Below, one piece after another: positions 47,601 to 55,294 of a stretch of DNA of 64,000 nucleotides. The DNA is from Gammaproteobacteria bacterium (GTDB lineage: Bacteria; Pseudomonadota; Gammaproteobacteria; Steroidobacterales; PWYM01). The translations under genes were made by a program, and so were the position numbers. The notes below the pieces were generated by a model. It saw only the letters and a list, made by a program, of their open reading frames with translations. It had not been told where the DNA came from and ran no database searches. The stretch lies in contig RECU01000011.1 of the NCBI GenBank assembly GCA_007693855.1, positions 1 through 64,000 of the forward strand, given 5' to 3'. How positions within the stretch are numbered: the first letter of the stretch is position 1; each line of letters opens with the position of its first letter.

Positions 47601-48722
47601 CACGGGGGGCACATGCTGGGTCTGGTGCTGTCTCCGGATGGTCGCTTACTGGCGACCCACGATGGAGAGCGGGTGCGCGTGTGGCAGACCGAAACGGTCG
47701 CGCCTGCCATCCGGGATACGCGCTGGGCGGTCGTCGACCTTGACCGGGACGGCCGCGACGCACTGCTGGGTAACTGGGCGGGCGGTCTGCGCATCCTGCC
47801 CGCCGCAGAGCTGCGGGACGGCGCACCTGCCCTGACGGGTGGTATAGATTATCTCGGACACACGGCACCGGTGACTGCATTGAGCATGAGCCCCGATCGC
47901 ACCCGGGTGGCCAGTGGCAGCGCGGATGGCGTGATTCGTCTGTGGGACACCCTGACAGGCGCACCGTTGCCGCGGTTCCTGCGGCACGGCGATGGCGCGG
48001 TGCGCGGTCTTCATTTCAGTCCGGATGGAGAAGTCCTGCTCTCCTTGGGCCAGCGGGGCGTCGAACGCTGGCGGGTGTCGGATGGGCAGCGGCTTGGCGG
48101 CTGGCCGACGGCAGGCCGCCCGTCCGCGGCGTTGTTCCTGCCCCTGGACAGTCCGCAGGTCCTGATCGGCGATACGGCGGGTAACCTCGCGGTGTGGCCG
48201 CTGGAGGGCGATGCCCCGCTGGCCTTGTGGCGTGCCGACAGTGCGGTGACCGCCCTGGCGTGGCTGCCGCGGGAGGGTCGGGTGGCGAGCGGCGATCTGG
48301 GCGGGCGTGTGCAGTTATGGGCACCCGAAACCGGTGAGCGGATCGGCGCAGCGGTCCAGCTGGCCTCGGCGGTTGGTGGGCTGGTGTCGGACGCCGACGG
48401 GGAGCACCTGCAGGTGGCCACGGACCGCTGGGTCCATCGCTTCGAGCTGGCGACCGGCGGTCTGAACCACCGGGCCGCGGAATTCCCCGTACGGCCTGTC
48501 GACCCCACCACCTTGCGGGCCACCGGTCCTGGCGCAGGGCCTGTCGCCCTGGGTGGAGCGATGGACGTCGTCCTGCGCGAAGTGGGGGCGGTCGGCCCGC
48601 GCGCACCCAGCCCTGCGGAGTCCTGGGCGGTGCGCCTCGGGCTGACGCTGCAACCGGATGGCCGGGTCGCCAACCGCCTGCTCGATGCACCCTCTGGCGC
48701 GCCAGAGGACGCGAGACAGTGA
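44676..48722 (+). CDS. Large P-loop NTPase with membrane helix, P-domain and WD40 propeller
   Basis: A TTG start at 44676 with GGTGGAG six bases upstream is preferred (1348 residues); a GTG at 44664 has a weaker site. Residues ~1-330 form an AAA-like/STAND NTPase of the SPEEYFVAG type with P-loop PRLMGKTSL near 45 and Walker B VVFIDDLEVLEG near 142. One membrane helix follows near 372-391. A region near 580-690 with GEWRLRLAGSQPGESAGF resembles the proprotein-convertase P-domain, and the C-terminal ~600 residues are WD40-like, clearest at SASGSADGVIRLWD-type repeats (VASGSADGVIRLWD). Cytoplasmic NTPase and periplasmic propeller would be joined by the helix. Function is unknown; sensing or signalling is plausible. 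Confidence 0.85.
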   Translation: MSRELSPEEYFVAGAPLAPGRPGYVTRPADRRLIQALREGRSCHVFAPRLMGKTSLMLHALPQLRESGRAAIVLELGQLGGREGGGDSGRWFYTFAHRVLRELRIKLPLQQWWQDRVGLTATQRLVEFFRELVLAETTGQLVVFIDDLEVLEGLGFAGDFLLSLRSCLAAASTDPEFRRLSFVLLGVTTPARLTPDPALGPFEFSESIPLEDFTLAETAALAAGLPVADTHARVLLERVHYWTSGQPYLTQKLCRALARSELLGSGEEEVDRLVAGRLLNPAVLRSEPLLGHVATRLQDRARRRAQLLSLYGRVRKGLRVPVDPMSPLQDRLWLLGLAVDDGRGRLRLRNRVFAAAFTTRWVNQQLPLDFRGVAAAAVVLALLVGMPLWYTQGVPTPHMAVLEDPGASEAALLRHHRRLRRWPGYAATADRLLAAGLERISEASDYISAVLAARDTLLTLPGYTPLADALPRRHWRGRLEHRMAAEDRDGALLVALQAMLWGDDGAATTAARLLGEDYPLLQATLVPRGGVDQVTFGSERELVITRRGGREVEVFRLQDEGPVGIARLQPTGLLHEWLEERVRVDRQAPAGEMRVQLDGVAGAPEGWQGWLVGPTGVEWPLEFSRRPRDEVAPTAGPTATRPVTDRWEARVDAGTLDRRGEWRLRLAGSQPGESAGFMQWRLEFGDGRAISRGSMTDEGAGAQPEFAPEFTLPPVRATGEVTLLMAPGRVVAIPDGPGAQGSAVVWSLVTGEVLQRLELPGDVVQSGLGASGRRLLLRTPLELVVFDLEHGRRLMRVPMPSDRLVAEPVLGTESTQVAWLTGSGGGLALSILSLEDGEQLLDALPLGARRTGQPRLAIGPGGATAVVAEGRRLRVWQLPDGRLRGDQELAYLPVMLAIDPRGDWLATAAADGSAAWYRLPELGEARQRVRIAPAAQWREPPMILDAAGRSAVAAGAGSARLLRLADGAALTPALHHGGHMLGLVLSPDGRLLATHDGERVRVWQTETVAPAIRDTRWAVVDLDRDGRDALLGNWAGGLRILPAAELRDGAPALTGGIDYLGHTAPVTALSMSPDRTRVASGSADGVIRLWDTLTGAPLPRFLRHGDGAVRGLHFSPDGEVLLSLGQRGVERWRVSDGQRLGGWPTAGRPSAALFLPLDSPQVLIGDTAGNLAVWPLEGDAPLALWRADSAVTALAWLPREGRVASGDLGGRVQLWAPETGERIGAAVQLASAVGGLVSDADGEHLQVATDRWVHRFELATGGLNHRAAEFPVRPVDPTTLRATGPGAGPVALGGAMDVVLREVGAVGPRAPSPAESWAVRLGLTLQPDGRVANRLLDAPSGAPEDARQ

Positions 48723-48745
48723 CAGGCGTTGGCGAAGCACGCCTG
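48723..48745 (+). terminator. Weak hairpin after the WD40 gene
   Basis: CAGGCGT (48723-48729) and ACGCCTG (48739-48745) form a 7-bp stem immediately after the stop codon. No T-run follows, so termination is doubtful. Confidence 0.3.
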
Positions 48746-48799
48746 GCATGCGTGACGCAGGTCCTCTGCGAACGCGGCAACTGAGCTAGCATATGGGGT

Positions 48800-49348
48800 A
48801 TGACCATGGGACTCCGACAGCTCAAGTGGCTCTGCCTTGCCGCGATACTGCCGCTGGCCGCCTGCGGCGAGCCGCCGCCGCGGACCCTGCAGGAGTTCCT
48901 GAACGATCCAGTCCTGCTTGAAGCGACTCTGCTGCGCTGTCGGCAGGAGGGGGATGCCGCGCGTAGCGACCCGAATTGCGAGAATGCCCGGCGAGCCGCT
49001 GCGCGCCTCGCCGCCGAGGCCGAGGCGACGCGACGGGCCGAACGCGAGGCGGCCTCTCAGAGGGTCCGCGAGGAGCGTCGGCGGCGGGAAGAAGCCGAGG
49101 CCGAAGCCCGTCGGCGCGCCGAGGACGCGGCGCGGCGCGCCGACGAGGAGGCCTACGAGGCCAGCTGGATACTGCCCGACGCGCCAGAAGCACGTCCGGA
49201 TGCCGCCGTGCCACGACCCTCTGGTGATACGACGCCGCCGCGCGCGCCGGCACCCGAAGAGGCGGGTAGAACGCCGGTCGGCGAGGCCGCCAATGATCAG
49301 GCCGCCGAGCCCTTGCCGGCGGAACCTCCCCCCGGCGAGGCGGGTTAG
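48800..49348 (+). CDS. EexN-like lipoprotein with charged coiled-coil tail
   Basis: The 182-residue protein has a lipobox LAAC (Cys near 22) and then RTLQEFLNDPVLLEATLLRC with a later DPNCENARRAA. The paired Cys and Asn/Ala pattern resembles EexN, the entry-exclusion lipoprotein family. Residues ~70-118 are an Arg/Glu/Ala-rich coiled coil, and the end is Pro/Ala-rich. EexN family members occur on chromosomes outside plasmids, so no conjugation role is implied. An alternative start is ATG 48806. Its stop overlaps the SYLF gene stop by 4 bases on the other strand. Confidence 0.72.
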   Translation: MTMGLRQLKWLCLAAILPLAACGEPPPRTLQEFLNDPVLLEATLLRCRQEGDAARSDPNCENARRAAARLAAEAEATRRAEREAASQRVREERRRREEAEAEARRRAEDAARRADEEAYEASWILPDAPEARPDAAVPRPSGDTTPPRAPAPEEAGRTPVGEAANDQAAEPLPAEPPPGEAG

Positions 49349-50151
49349 AAGTCGTCGATCGGGAAAATTCTCGCCTCTTCCTCCGCTTCTGCAACCTCGG
49401 CGGCCGGGTCCACGCCAGGCTGGTCATTTCGTCGCGCAGGCGCGGGCGACGGGCGGGAACGCGGTGCCATGGCCGTCAACTTGTCGAGAAAGCCCTGCGC
49501 CGCGGTGGGTGAGCGCAGTGCCGGATCCCCGAGGATGTCTTCCGCCGTGATCGCATCGTTACGATAGAAATCCCTGGCCGCCTCGTTGTCGATCTGGATG
49601 GCCGCGCCGTCCAGCGATACGCCCAGAAAAAGTCCACGGCTGCGCGAGTACGAGTAGACCTCGGCGCCAAAAGTGATGTCCGTAGCGGCGGCCGTCTGCC
49701 GACCGACCGGACCGGCGGCGGCTGCGGCATCGACGCCGAGGGTGAACTTGCCACTGGTGATGCCCTCGACACTACGGCTGCTCTTGAAGACCAGCACCAC
49801 ATCGGTGGACTGGCCACCGACCTGCCAGCCCAGGCTGCCCCCGGTCAGGGTGATGAACACCGGGTTGCTCCAGCTGCCGTCCTCCTGGCGCACTACCAGC
49901 ACACCGCGACCGCGGCGCGCGCCGACCACGAAGCCCACCTTGATGACCGCCGGGATGACGGCCACCCCGTGGGCGCGTTCAAGGAGGGCCGAGGGGATGG
50001 CATTTTCGGGGATGGCGGAAAACGCCTCGAGGACCTCGGTCGCCTGGCCGAGGCGACGGGACTGGGTGTCGTCGGCGGCGTGAACAGTGTGGCCTGGCAG
50101 GACGCTGAGGGTGAGCGCGCAGCAGGCGACGAGCGCAAATCTGAAGTGCAC
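49345..50151 (-). CDS. SYLF-domain lipid-binding protein, exported
   Basis: The 268-residue protein has a Sec signal ending HAA near 25, then a SYLF (Ysc84-like) domain: AIPENAIPSALLERAHGVAV, KVGFVVGARRGRGVLVVR and GGSLGWQVGGQSTDVVLVF, with Gly-rich LGVDAAAAAGPVGR later. SYLF domains bind phosphoinositides in eukaryotes and appear in many bacterial envelope proteins of unknown role. A charged C-terminal tail (about 225-268) is specific to this protein. It lies 65 bases after the M48 gene on the same strand. Confidence 0.88.
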   Translation of the reverse strand: MHFRFALVACCALTLSVLPGHTVHAADDTQSRRLGQATEVLEAFSAIPENAIPSALLERAHGVAVIPAVIKVGFVVGARRGRGVLVVRQEDGSWSNPVFITLTGGSLGWQVGGQSTDVVLVFKSSRSVEGITSGKFTLGVDAAAAAGPVGRQTAAATDITFGAEVYSYSRSRGLFLGVSLDGAAIQIDNEAARDFYRNDAITAEDILGDPALRSPTAAQGFLDKLTAMAPRSRPSPAPARRNDQPGVDPAAEVAEAEEEARIFPIDDF

Positions 50152-50216
50152 GGCAGAGACTCCTGTGCAAAGGGTGGGCGCCTGACGGCGACACCGGATA
50201 GGTTCAGCGGGTTATG

Positions 50217-52151
50217 TTACCTGCTGAACGGTCCCGCGGGCAGAACCGGGGGCAGAGGGCTGTCCAATGCTGCGCAGACCACTCGCAGCAGCTGGAGTTC
50301 CGAGTCCCCCGTGCGCCCGTCGTGGGCGATCACTGCCGCCAGTGCAGCGACCGTGGCCCGGCGCTTGTTGCCAGACAGTGCGGCGGCGCCCGCAAGCGCC
50401 TGGTCGAGACGTGGCTGCCAGTCCTCGATGGCGCGATGGGCGGGCAAGGTGACGGCCCGGGCGCCCAGCGCTTCGGCAAATGCCGCGCGCCCGGCGTCGT
50501 ACGCGCCGACCGGGTCGGCCTGTCCGTGCGCCGCCACGATGGCGAGCAGCTCGCTGATGGCGGTCACGCCGGCGGCCGCGGGACCGCCGACCGCGACCGT
50601 GCGGGCCGGACTCTCGGCCTGCGCCAGGTAGATCTCCACGAGCTTGAGCAGGCAGTATTCGAACAGCTCGACTTCGCCGCTGCTCTGCGCCAGCCGTTCC
50701 GCGACATCGATATAGAAGTTCAGCTCGATGGCGGGCCGTTCCTTCAGCGCCGGGAAGGCGATTTCCAGCAGCGGCAATCGCTGCGCGCGTGGACCGGCGG
50801 CCCCCTGCGCCGCGAGGTCCGCAACCCGTCTGCAACGCGCGTCCCCAAGGCGCTCCCCGAGCAGCGTCAGCTGCCGCGTACGGATGCGTTCGTCGTCATG
50901 CAACAGCAAAGCGAGCAGCAGCAGTGGTGCGGCTTCGCGTGAATGTGCGGCATCCAGCAGGATGGCGGGCAGGGCGTCGCGCAACGCACCGGCATAGGCC
51001 ACCGCCGAGGCGTCAAACTGACCTACGGCGGCACTGACATGGCCTGGGGCAAAGCCAGCTGTCACACCGCCCGCGCGCGTGCGCTCCATGCCGCCCGCAG
51101 GTTGCACAGCCGCCCCCGGTTCGACCGGTTCGCCGAGTGCCGCCAGGCGGTCGGCAAGCGGCGGATGGGTGGCGAGCAGCGAACGAAACGCGCTGCTGCC
51201 ACGTGCGAACAGCATATGGCCGACTTCTTCGGAGTCCGTGGCCGCCAGGTGCGAGCCCGCATCCAGGCCACCGATCTTGCGCAGGGCGCCAGCGATACCG
51301 CGGTTGTTGCGGGTGAACTGGACCGCGGAGGCGTCCGCCAGGAACTCCCGCTGGCGTGAGAGGCCCGCGCGGATCAGCCGGCCGAACAGGACCCCGATAC
51401 TGCCGATCAGGGTCAGCGCCAGTCCTGCGGCAAGGATTACCAGCACGGCGGCGCCGCCACCGCCCGAGCGGTTGCCACCCCCTACCCGCACCCGCATGGC
51501 GCCGACCCGCGTCCCGCGCAGCATGATGCGCCCGAGCATGCCGATCACCAGGATGCCAAACAACACCCCCATGAGTCGGATGTTGAGCCGCATGTCACCG
51601 TTCAGGATGTGGCTGAACTCATGCGCGATCACGCCCTGGAGTTCTTCGCGGTTGAGCTGTTCCAGGCAGCCCCGGGTGACCGCGACAGCCGCATCACCGG
51701 GTGTGTAGCCTGCGGCGAAGGCATTGATCCCGGGTTCGTTCTCGAGCACATAGATTTCCGGGACCGGCACGCCCGAGGCAATGGCCATCTCCTCGACGAC
51801 GTTGCGCAGGCGCGCGCGCTGTGGATCCTGTGTGTCGGGGGCGACCTCGGTGCCGCCGAGCGCACGGGCAATCTCGCCGCCGCCCTGCGAGAGCCGGGTG
51901 GTGCGCCAGGTGCTGGCCAGGCCGATGATCGCCAGCGTCGCCGTGGCGGTGACGATCAGCAGCGTGGCGTGGGCCTGCAGCCAGCGCCCTGGGGCGGCGA
52001 GGAAGGCCTCGATGGACCCGTCCAGCACGGCGGCCAGGGCGGCGACGACCAGGACCACCGCGGCGGTGATCAGCAGGCAGGCGAGCGCGAAGATCAGCAG
52101 CAGCCGGCGACTGCGCCTGAGCGATGCCTCCTGCGCGGCAAAAAAGTCCAT
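50217..52151 (-). CDS. M48-family membrane zinc metallopeptidase
   Basis: The 644-residue protein has two N-terminal membrane helices (about 17-43 and 62-80) and the zinc motif HEFSH at 177-181 within GVIAHEFSHILNGDMRLN, followed by more helices and RAGLSRQREFLADASAV, where the third zinc ligand Glu is expected. It resembles HtpX-type quality-control proteases but is much longer, with a ~300-residue helical C-terminal part of unknown role. It follows the LemA gene by 13 bases, a pairing that recurs in many bacteria. Confidence 0.9.
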   Translation of the reverse strand: MDFFAAQEASLRRSRRLLLIFALACLLITAAVVLVVAALAAVLDGSIEAFLAAPGRWLQAHATLLIVTATATLAIIGLASTWRTTRLSQGGGEIARALGGTEVAPDTQDPQRARLRNVVEEMAIASGVPVPEIYVLENEPGINAFAAGYTPGDAAVAVTRGCLEQLNREELQGVIAHEFSHILNGDMRLNIRLMGVLFGILVIGMLGRIMLRGTRVGAMRVRVGGGNRSGGGGAAVLVILAAGLALTLIGSIGVLFGRLIRAGLSRQREFLADASAVQFTRNNRGIAGALRKIGGLDAGSHLAATDSEEVGHMLFARGSSAFRSLLATHPPLADRLAALGEPVEPGAAVQPAGGMERTRAGGVTAGFAPGHVSAAVGQFDASAVAYAGALRDALPAILLDAAHSREAAPLLLLALLLHDDERIRTRQLTLLGERLGDARCRRVADLAAQGAAGPRAQRLPLLEIAFPALKERPAIELNFYIDVAERLAQSSGEVELFEYCLLKLVEIYLAQAESPARTVAVGGPAAAGVTAISELLAIVAAHGQADPVGAYDAGRAAFAEALGARAVTLPAHRAIEDWQPRLDQALAGAAALSGNKRRATVAALAAVIAHDGRTGDSELQLLRVVCAALDSPLPPVLPAGPFSR

Positions 52152-52164
52152 CGCGGAAACAGCC

Positions 52165-52752
52165 TCAGGTGAACGAGACCTTCGGGACCTCGCGTTTCTC
52201 CGGAGCCTCGATTTCGAGGAAGGCCGCTTCGCTGAAGCCGAAGGTGTTGGCCACCAGGTTGCTCGGGAATTGCTGGGTCGCGATGTTGTAGCGCATCACC
52301 GAATCGTTGAAGCCCTGCCGCGAAAAGGCCACGCGGTTTTCCGTGGTGGCCAGTTCTTCCTGGAGGCTCTGCATGTTCTGGCTGGCCTTGAGGTCCGGGT
52401 AGGCCTCGACCAGGGCGAACAGCCGGCCCAGCGCCCCGCCCAGCGCGGCCTCGGCACCGACCAGATCCCGCATGGCCGAGGCGTTGGCCGGGTCGGCTTC
52501 CACCGACTTGAGCCCCGCGACCGCCTGATTGCGTGCCTGGACCACTGCTTCCAGTGTTTCGCGTTCATGTTTCATGTAGCCCTTGACCGCTTCGACCAGA
52601 TTGGGGATCAGGTCGTAACGACGGGTGAGCTGCACGTCGATCTGGGCGAAGGCATTGCGTACGGCGTTACGCAGGCTGACCAGCCGGTTGTAGATCGAGA
52701 TCGCATAGATCACGATGACCAGCAGGACGCCGATGACGATCCAGGTTTCCAT
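52165..52752 (-). CDS. LemA family protein
   Basis: The start at 52752 is preceded by GGGGAG and gives 195 residues: an N-terminal membrane helix (about 4-22) and a long four-helix domain with RNAVRNAFAQIDVQLTRRYD and RYDLIPNLVEAVKGYM, both LemA hallmarks. LemA proteins sit at the inner membrane with a cytoplasmic N-tail; their function is unclear. Pairing with the M48 protease suggests they work together. Confidence 0.93.
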   Translation of the reverse strand: METWIVIGVLLVIVIYAISIYNRLVSLRNAVRNAFAQIDVQLTRRYDLIPNLVEAVKGYMKHERETLEAVVQARNQAVAGLKSVEADPANASAMRDLVGAEAALGGALGRLFALVEAYPDLKASQNMQSLQEELATTENRVAFSRQGFNDSVMRYNIATQQFPSNLVANTFGFSEAAFLEIEAPEKREVPKVSFT

Positions 52753-52920
52753 TCGAGAACTCCCCAGGGAAGGCAACGAGGCCCGCCGAGAATACGCCGC
52801 TGAGGCGGACTGGGCCAGTCAAGAGGTGAATTTCTGCGACCTGCGTCAGGGGCGGCCCGCGGCTGGCCCGGCATGATGACGCGGGCAATGAGGCGGGCCC
52901 GTGCCACGGAGAGTGACAGG

Positions 52921-53907
52921 ATGAGATCGCAGGTTGGGGTGTTGCTCATGGTCGGGCTGGCCCTGTTCGCCCTGGCTGCCGCGCCCGCTGCGGCGGAATG
53001 GCACCGCGAGGAGGCTCCGTTGATGGGGACTTCCGTGTCGGTCGAGCTCTGGCACGAAGATGCCGAGACCGGTCGGGCGGCTGCACGCGCGGTAATGGCC
53101 GAGTATCACCGGATCAATGCGCGCATGAGCACCTATCGCGAGGACAGCGAGATCTCGCATGTCAATCGTGTCGCGTATGCGGCACCGGTGACCGTCAGCG
53201 AGGAATTGTTCGGTCTGCTGGCCCGGGCACTCGAGATTTCACGGCTGAGTGACGGTGCGTTCGATATCACCTTCGACAGCGTCGGCCAGCACTATGATTT
53301 CCGCAGCGGCCAGCGGCCGGATGCAGCGACGCTGGCGAGCGAGCTCGAGGTGCTGGACTATCGCCTGGTCGAACTGGACGAGGCGACCCGAAGCGTTCGC
53401 TTTCTGGCCGAAGGCGTGCGGCTGAATCTTGGCGGGATCGGCAAGGGTTACGCGGTCGAGCGTGGCGCGGAGATTCTTCGCGAGCGCGGCATCGCCCATG
53501 CCCTGCTCAATGCGGGTGGTGACAGCCGGGTCATCGGTGATCGCCGCGGCCAGCCATGGTGGACGGGTATTCGCGACCCCCGCGACGCCGACCAGGTGGT
53601 GGTGCGTCTGCCCCTGCAGGATGAGGCCGTCTCCACCTCCGGTGATTACGAGCGTTATTTCGAAGCCGAGGGTGTGCGTTACCACCATATCCTTGATCCG
53701 GCCAGCGGCCTGCCGGTAGGCAGCCTGCGCAGTGCCACCGTGATTGGCCCGGATGCGGTACTCACGGATGCCTTGTCCACCACGGTGTTCGTTCTCGGCG
53801 TCGAGCAGGGCATGGCCCTGATCGCGCGGCTGCCGGCCTACGAGGCCGTGCTGATCGATCACGAGGGGCGCATGGCAGTCTCCTCCGGGCTGGCCCCGCC
53901 GCCTTAG
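52921..53907 (+). CDS. apbE: FAD:protein FMN transferase
   Basis: An ATG at 52921 with GGAGAG upstream gives 328 residues with a Sec signal ending AAAPAAA near 25. The ApbE fold is evident: EAPLMGTSVSVE, MSTYREDSEISHVN, LNLGGIGKGYAVERGAEIL, LLNAGGDSRVIG and the metal site DALSTTVFVLG. It attaches FMN to threonines of exported flavoproteins such as RnfG or NqrC subunits; no such substrate is in the window. A weak hairpin follows, then the riboswitch-led operon. Confidence 0.93.
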   Translation: MRSQVGVLLMVGLALFALAAAPAAAEWHREEAPLMGTSVSVELWHEDAETGRAAARAVMAEYHRINARMSTYREDSEISHVNRVAYAAPVTVSEELFGLLARALEISRLSDGAFDITFDSVGQHYDFRSGQRPDAATLASELEVLDYRLVELDEATRSVRFLAEGVRLNLGGIGKGYAVERGAEILRERGIAHALLNAGGDSRVIGDRRGQPWWTGIRDPRDADQVVVRLPLQDEAVSTSGDYERYFEAEGVRYHHILDPASGLPVGSLRSATVIGPDAVLTDALSTTVFVLGVEQGMALIARLPAYEAVLIDHEGRMAVSSGLAPPP

Positions 53908-53927
53908 TGCCACGACCGGGCGCATCG

Positions 53928-53958
53928 CCGCCTGTCGTGTGGGCCGCCCCCCAGGCGG
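53928..53958 (+). terminator. Weak hairpin after apbE
   Basis: CCGCCTG (53928-53934) and CAGGCGG (53952-53958) form a perfect 7-bp stem with a 17-base loop, 20 bases past the apbE stop. No T-run follows; it may separate apbE from the riboswitch-controlled operon. Confidence 0.35.
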
Positions 53959-54012
53959 GAAACTTGTGACGACGGTCACTGCCCGGCCACCGGGTGAGCC
54001 GCACTATGTCAT

Positions 54013-54101
54013 CCACTGACAAGGGCAAACCCGTCGAAGGGCGGGGACGCAAAACCACCGGTCTAAGGGCCAGCGCCTAGGACAGCGGGGATGCCAGTTG
54101 C
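54013..54101 (+). ncRNA. Cyclic-di-GMP-I (GEMM-I) riboswitch aptamer
   Basis: The sequence follows the GEMM-I consensus in order: AAGGGCAAACC (54020-54031 region), a P2 hairpin (CCCGUC loop GGCGGG), the invariant GACGCAAA at 54046-54053, then CCACCGGUCUAAGG and CCUAGGACAGCGGGG forming P3 with the tetraloop-receptor-like CUAAG/CCUAGGA, and AUGCCAGU closing P1 against ACUG. It is close to the Vibrio cholerae Vc2 aptamer. The P2 loop reads GAAG rather than perfect GNRA. A following TGCCGG/CCGGCA stem (54099-54115) overlaps the P1 3' strand and could be the switching hairpin. The thioredoxin start codon lies 86 bases downstream. A CACTAT -10-like box at 54002-54007 fits transcription starting at the aptamer. 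Confidence 0.92.
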
Positions 54102-54186
54102 CGGAACGGCCGGCATGGGCCGTGGCGCCCGGGCACTCCCTCTGCTGCCTTCCAGGTGTCGGTACGACGGCCGAAAGGGCGGACGG

Positions 54187-54714
54187 ATGATGGCGGCGAA
54201 TGCAAAGCGATGGGATGTGGCGATGCTCGCCGGTCTCGCAATGGCCACGTTTCTGCTCGGCGCGGGCTCTGCCAGCCGCGCGGGCGAGACCGGCGCCGAC
54301 GCGGCCCCCGACTTCGCACTGAAGGCCTTCGATGGCCGTAACCACCGGCTCTCCGAACTCCGCGGCCAGGTCGTGCTGATCAATTTCTGGACCAGCCGGT
54401 GTGGCCCCTGCCGCGCCCAGATGTCCGAGCTCGCCGAGCTGCACGCGGAACTGTCAGGCGCGGGCGTAGGGGTGCTCAGCGTCAACTTCGACAGCGATCC
54501 GGAACGGGCACGCGAGTTCATCACCACCCACGGCATCGCCTTCCCGGTGCTGCGCGATGACGGCCGTGAGGTGTCTCGCCGCTATGGCGTCCGCGGCATT
54601 CCGCGGCTCGTGATGATCGATCGCGAGGGTCTGATCCGCCATGTCTACAACGACCACCGTACCGGGCAGACCCGTGAGTACCGGGCCCTGGTGCTCGATC
54701 TGCTGGAGGAGTAA
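54187..54714 (+). CDS. TlpA/ResA-like thioredoxin-fold protein, membrane-anchored or exported
   Basis: An ATG at 54187 (or 54190) follows AAAGGGCGGA and gives 175 residues. A hydrophobic segment (about 13-31) leads to a thioredoxin fold with redox motif CGPC in NFWTSRCGPCRAQM, a FDSDPERAREF insertion and the cis-Pro segment GIPRLVMID. It should act in the periplasm on disulfides. As first gene after the c-di-GMP riboswitch, it may mature cysteines in the envelope complex, although few Cys are seen there. Four bases separate it from the next gene. Confidence 0.9.
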   Translation: MMAANAKRWDVAMLAGLAMATFLLGAGSASRAGETGADAAPDFALKAFDGRNHRLSELRGQVVLINFWTSRCGPCRAQMSELAELHAELSGAGVGVLSVNFDSDPERAREFITTHGIAFPVLRDDGREVSRRYGVRGIPRLVMIDREGLIRHVYNDHRTGQTREYRALVLDLLEE

Positions 54715-54717
54715 GCG

Positions 54718-55290
54718 ATGTTCCCCATGAAGTTTTTCCGGTCCACGGGCGCGCGCGCAGCCGCCCGGGCTGCACCGCGTCGGGCGGGCTGGTTGGCCAT
54801 GCTGGCGGGCTGCGGTGCGGTGGGCCTGGTCTCGGCCGAGGAGTTCTCGGCCATTGACCGGGACGTCGAGGCGCTGAAGCAGGAGGTGCTGGCGCTTAAT
54901 CGCGATCTCTTCCTGCTGGAAGAGGAGCTGCTGTTTCCGGCGAATACCCAGGTCGCCGTGTTCGTCTCCATGGATGTCGGTGAGTTCTTCGCCCTGGACG
55001 CGGTCAGCCTGCGGCTGAACGGCCGCGAAGTCGCCAACTACCTGTACACCGAACGCGAGGTCGAGGCGCTGCTGCGCGGTGGTGTGCATCGGCTCTACAT
55101 GGGCAACGTCCGCGCCGGCGAGCATGAGCTGGTTGCCGTGTTTACCGGCATCGGTCCGCATGGGCGCGAGTACCGGCGAGGTGCCGAGTTGAGCTTTGCC
55201 AAGGGGATCGGCCCGAAGTATGTCGAGCTGCGCATCAGTGACGTCGAGCGTCGCCTGCAGCCTGAATTCGTCGTGCGCAAGTGGGAGTGA
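54718..55290 (+). CDS. Exported coiled-coil protein of unknown function
   Basis: GGAGGAG seven bases upstream sets the start at 54718 (190 residues). A basic N-terminus and a hydrophobic stretch (about 20-40, ending GLVSAEE) indicate export. A coiled coil (about 45-70) follows, then a beta-rich domain (about 80-185) containing FALDAVSLRLNGREVANYLY and GNVRAGEHELVAVFTGIG, reminiscent of a carbohydrate-binding or immunoglobulin-like fold. No family is recognised. It lies in the riboswitch operon between thioredoxin and the TPR genes. Confidence 0.82.
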   Translation: MFPMKFFRSTGARAAARAAPRRAGWLAMLAGCGAVGLVSAEEFSAIDRDVEALKQEVLALNRDLFLLEEELLFPANTQVAVFVSMDVGEFFALDAVSLRLNGREVANYLYTEREVEALLRGGVHRLYMGNVRAGEHELVAVFTGIGPHGREYRRGAELSFAKGIGPKYVELRISDVERRLQPEFVVRKWE

Positions 55291-55294
55291 GCCC

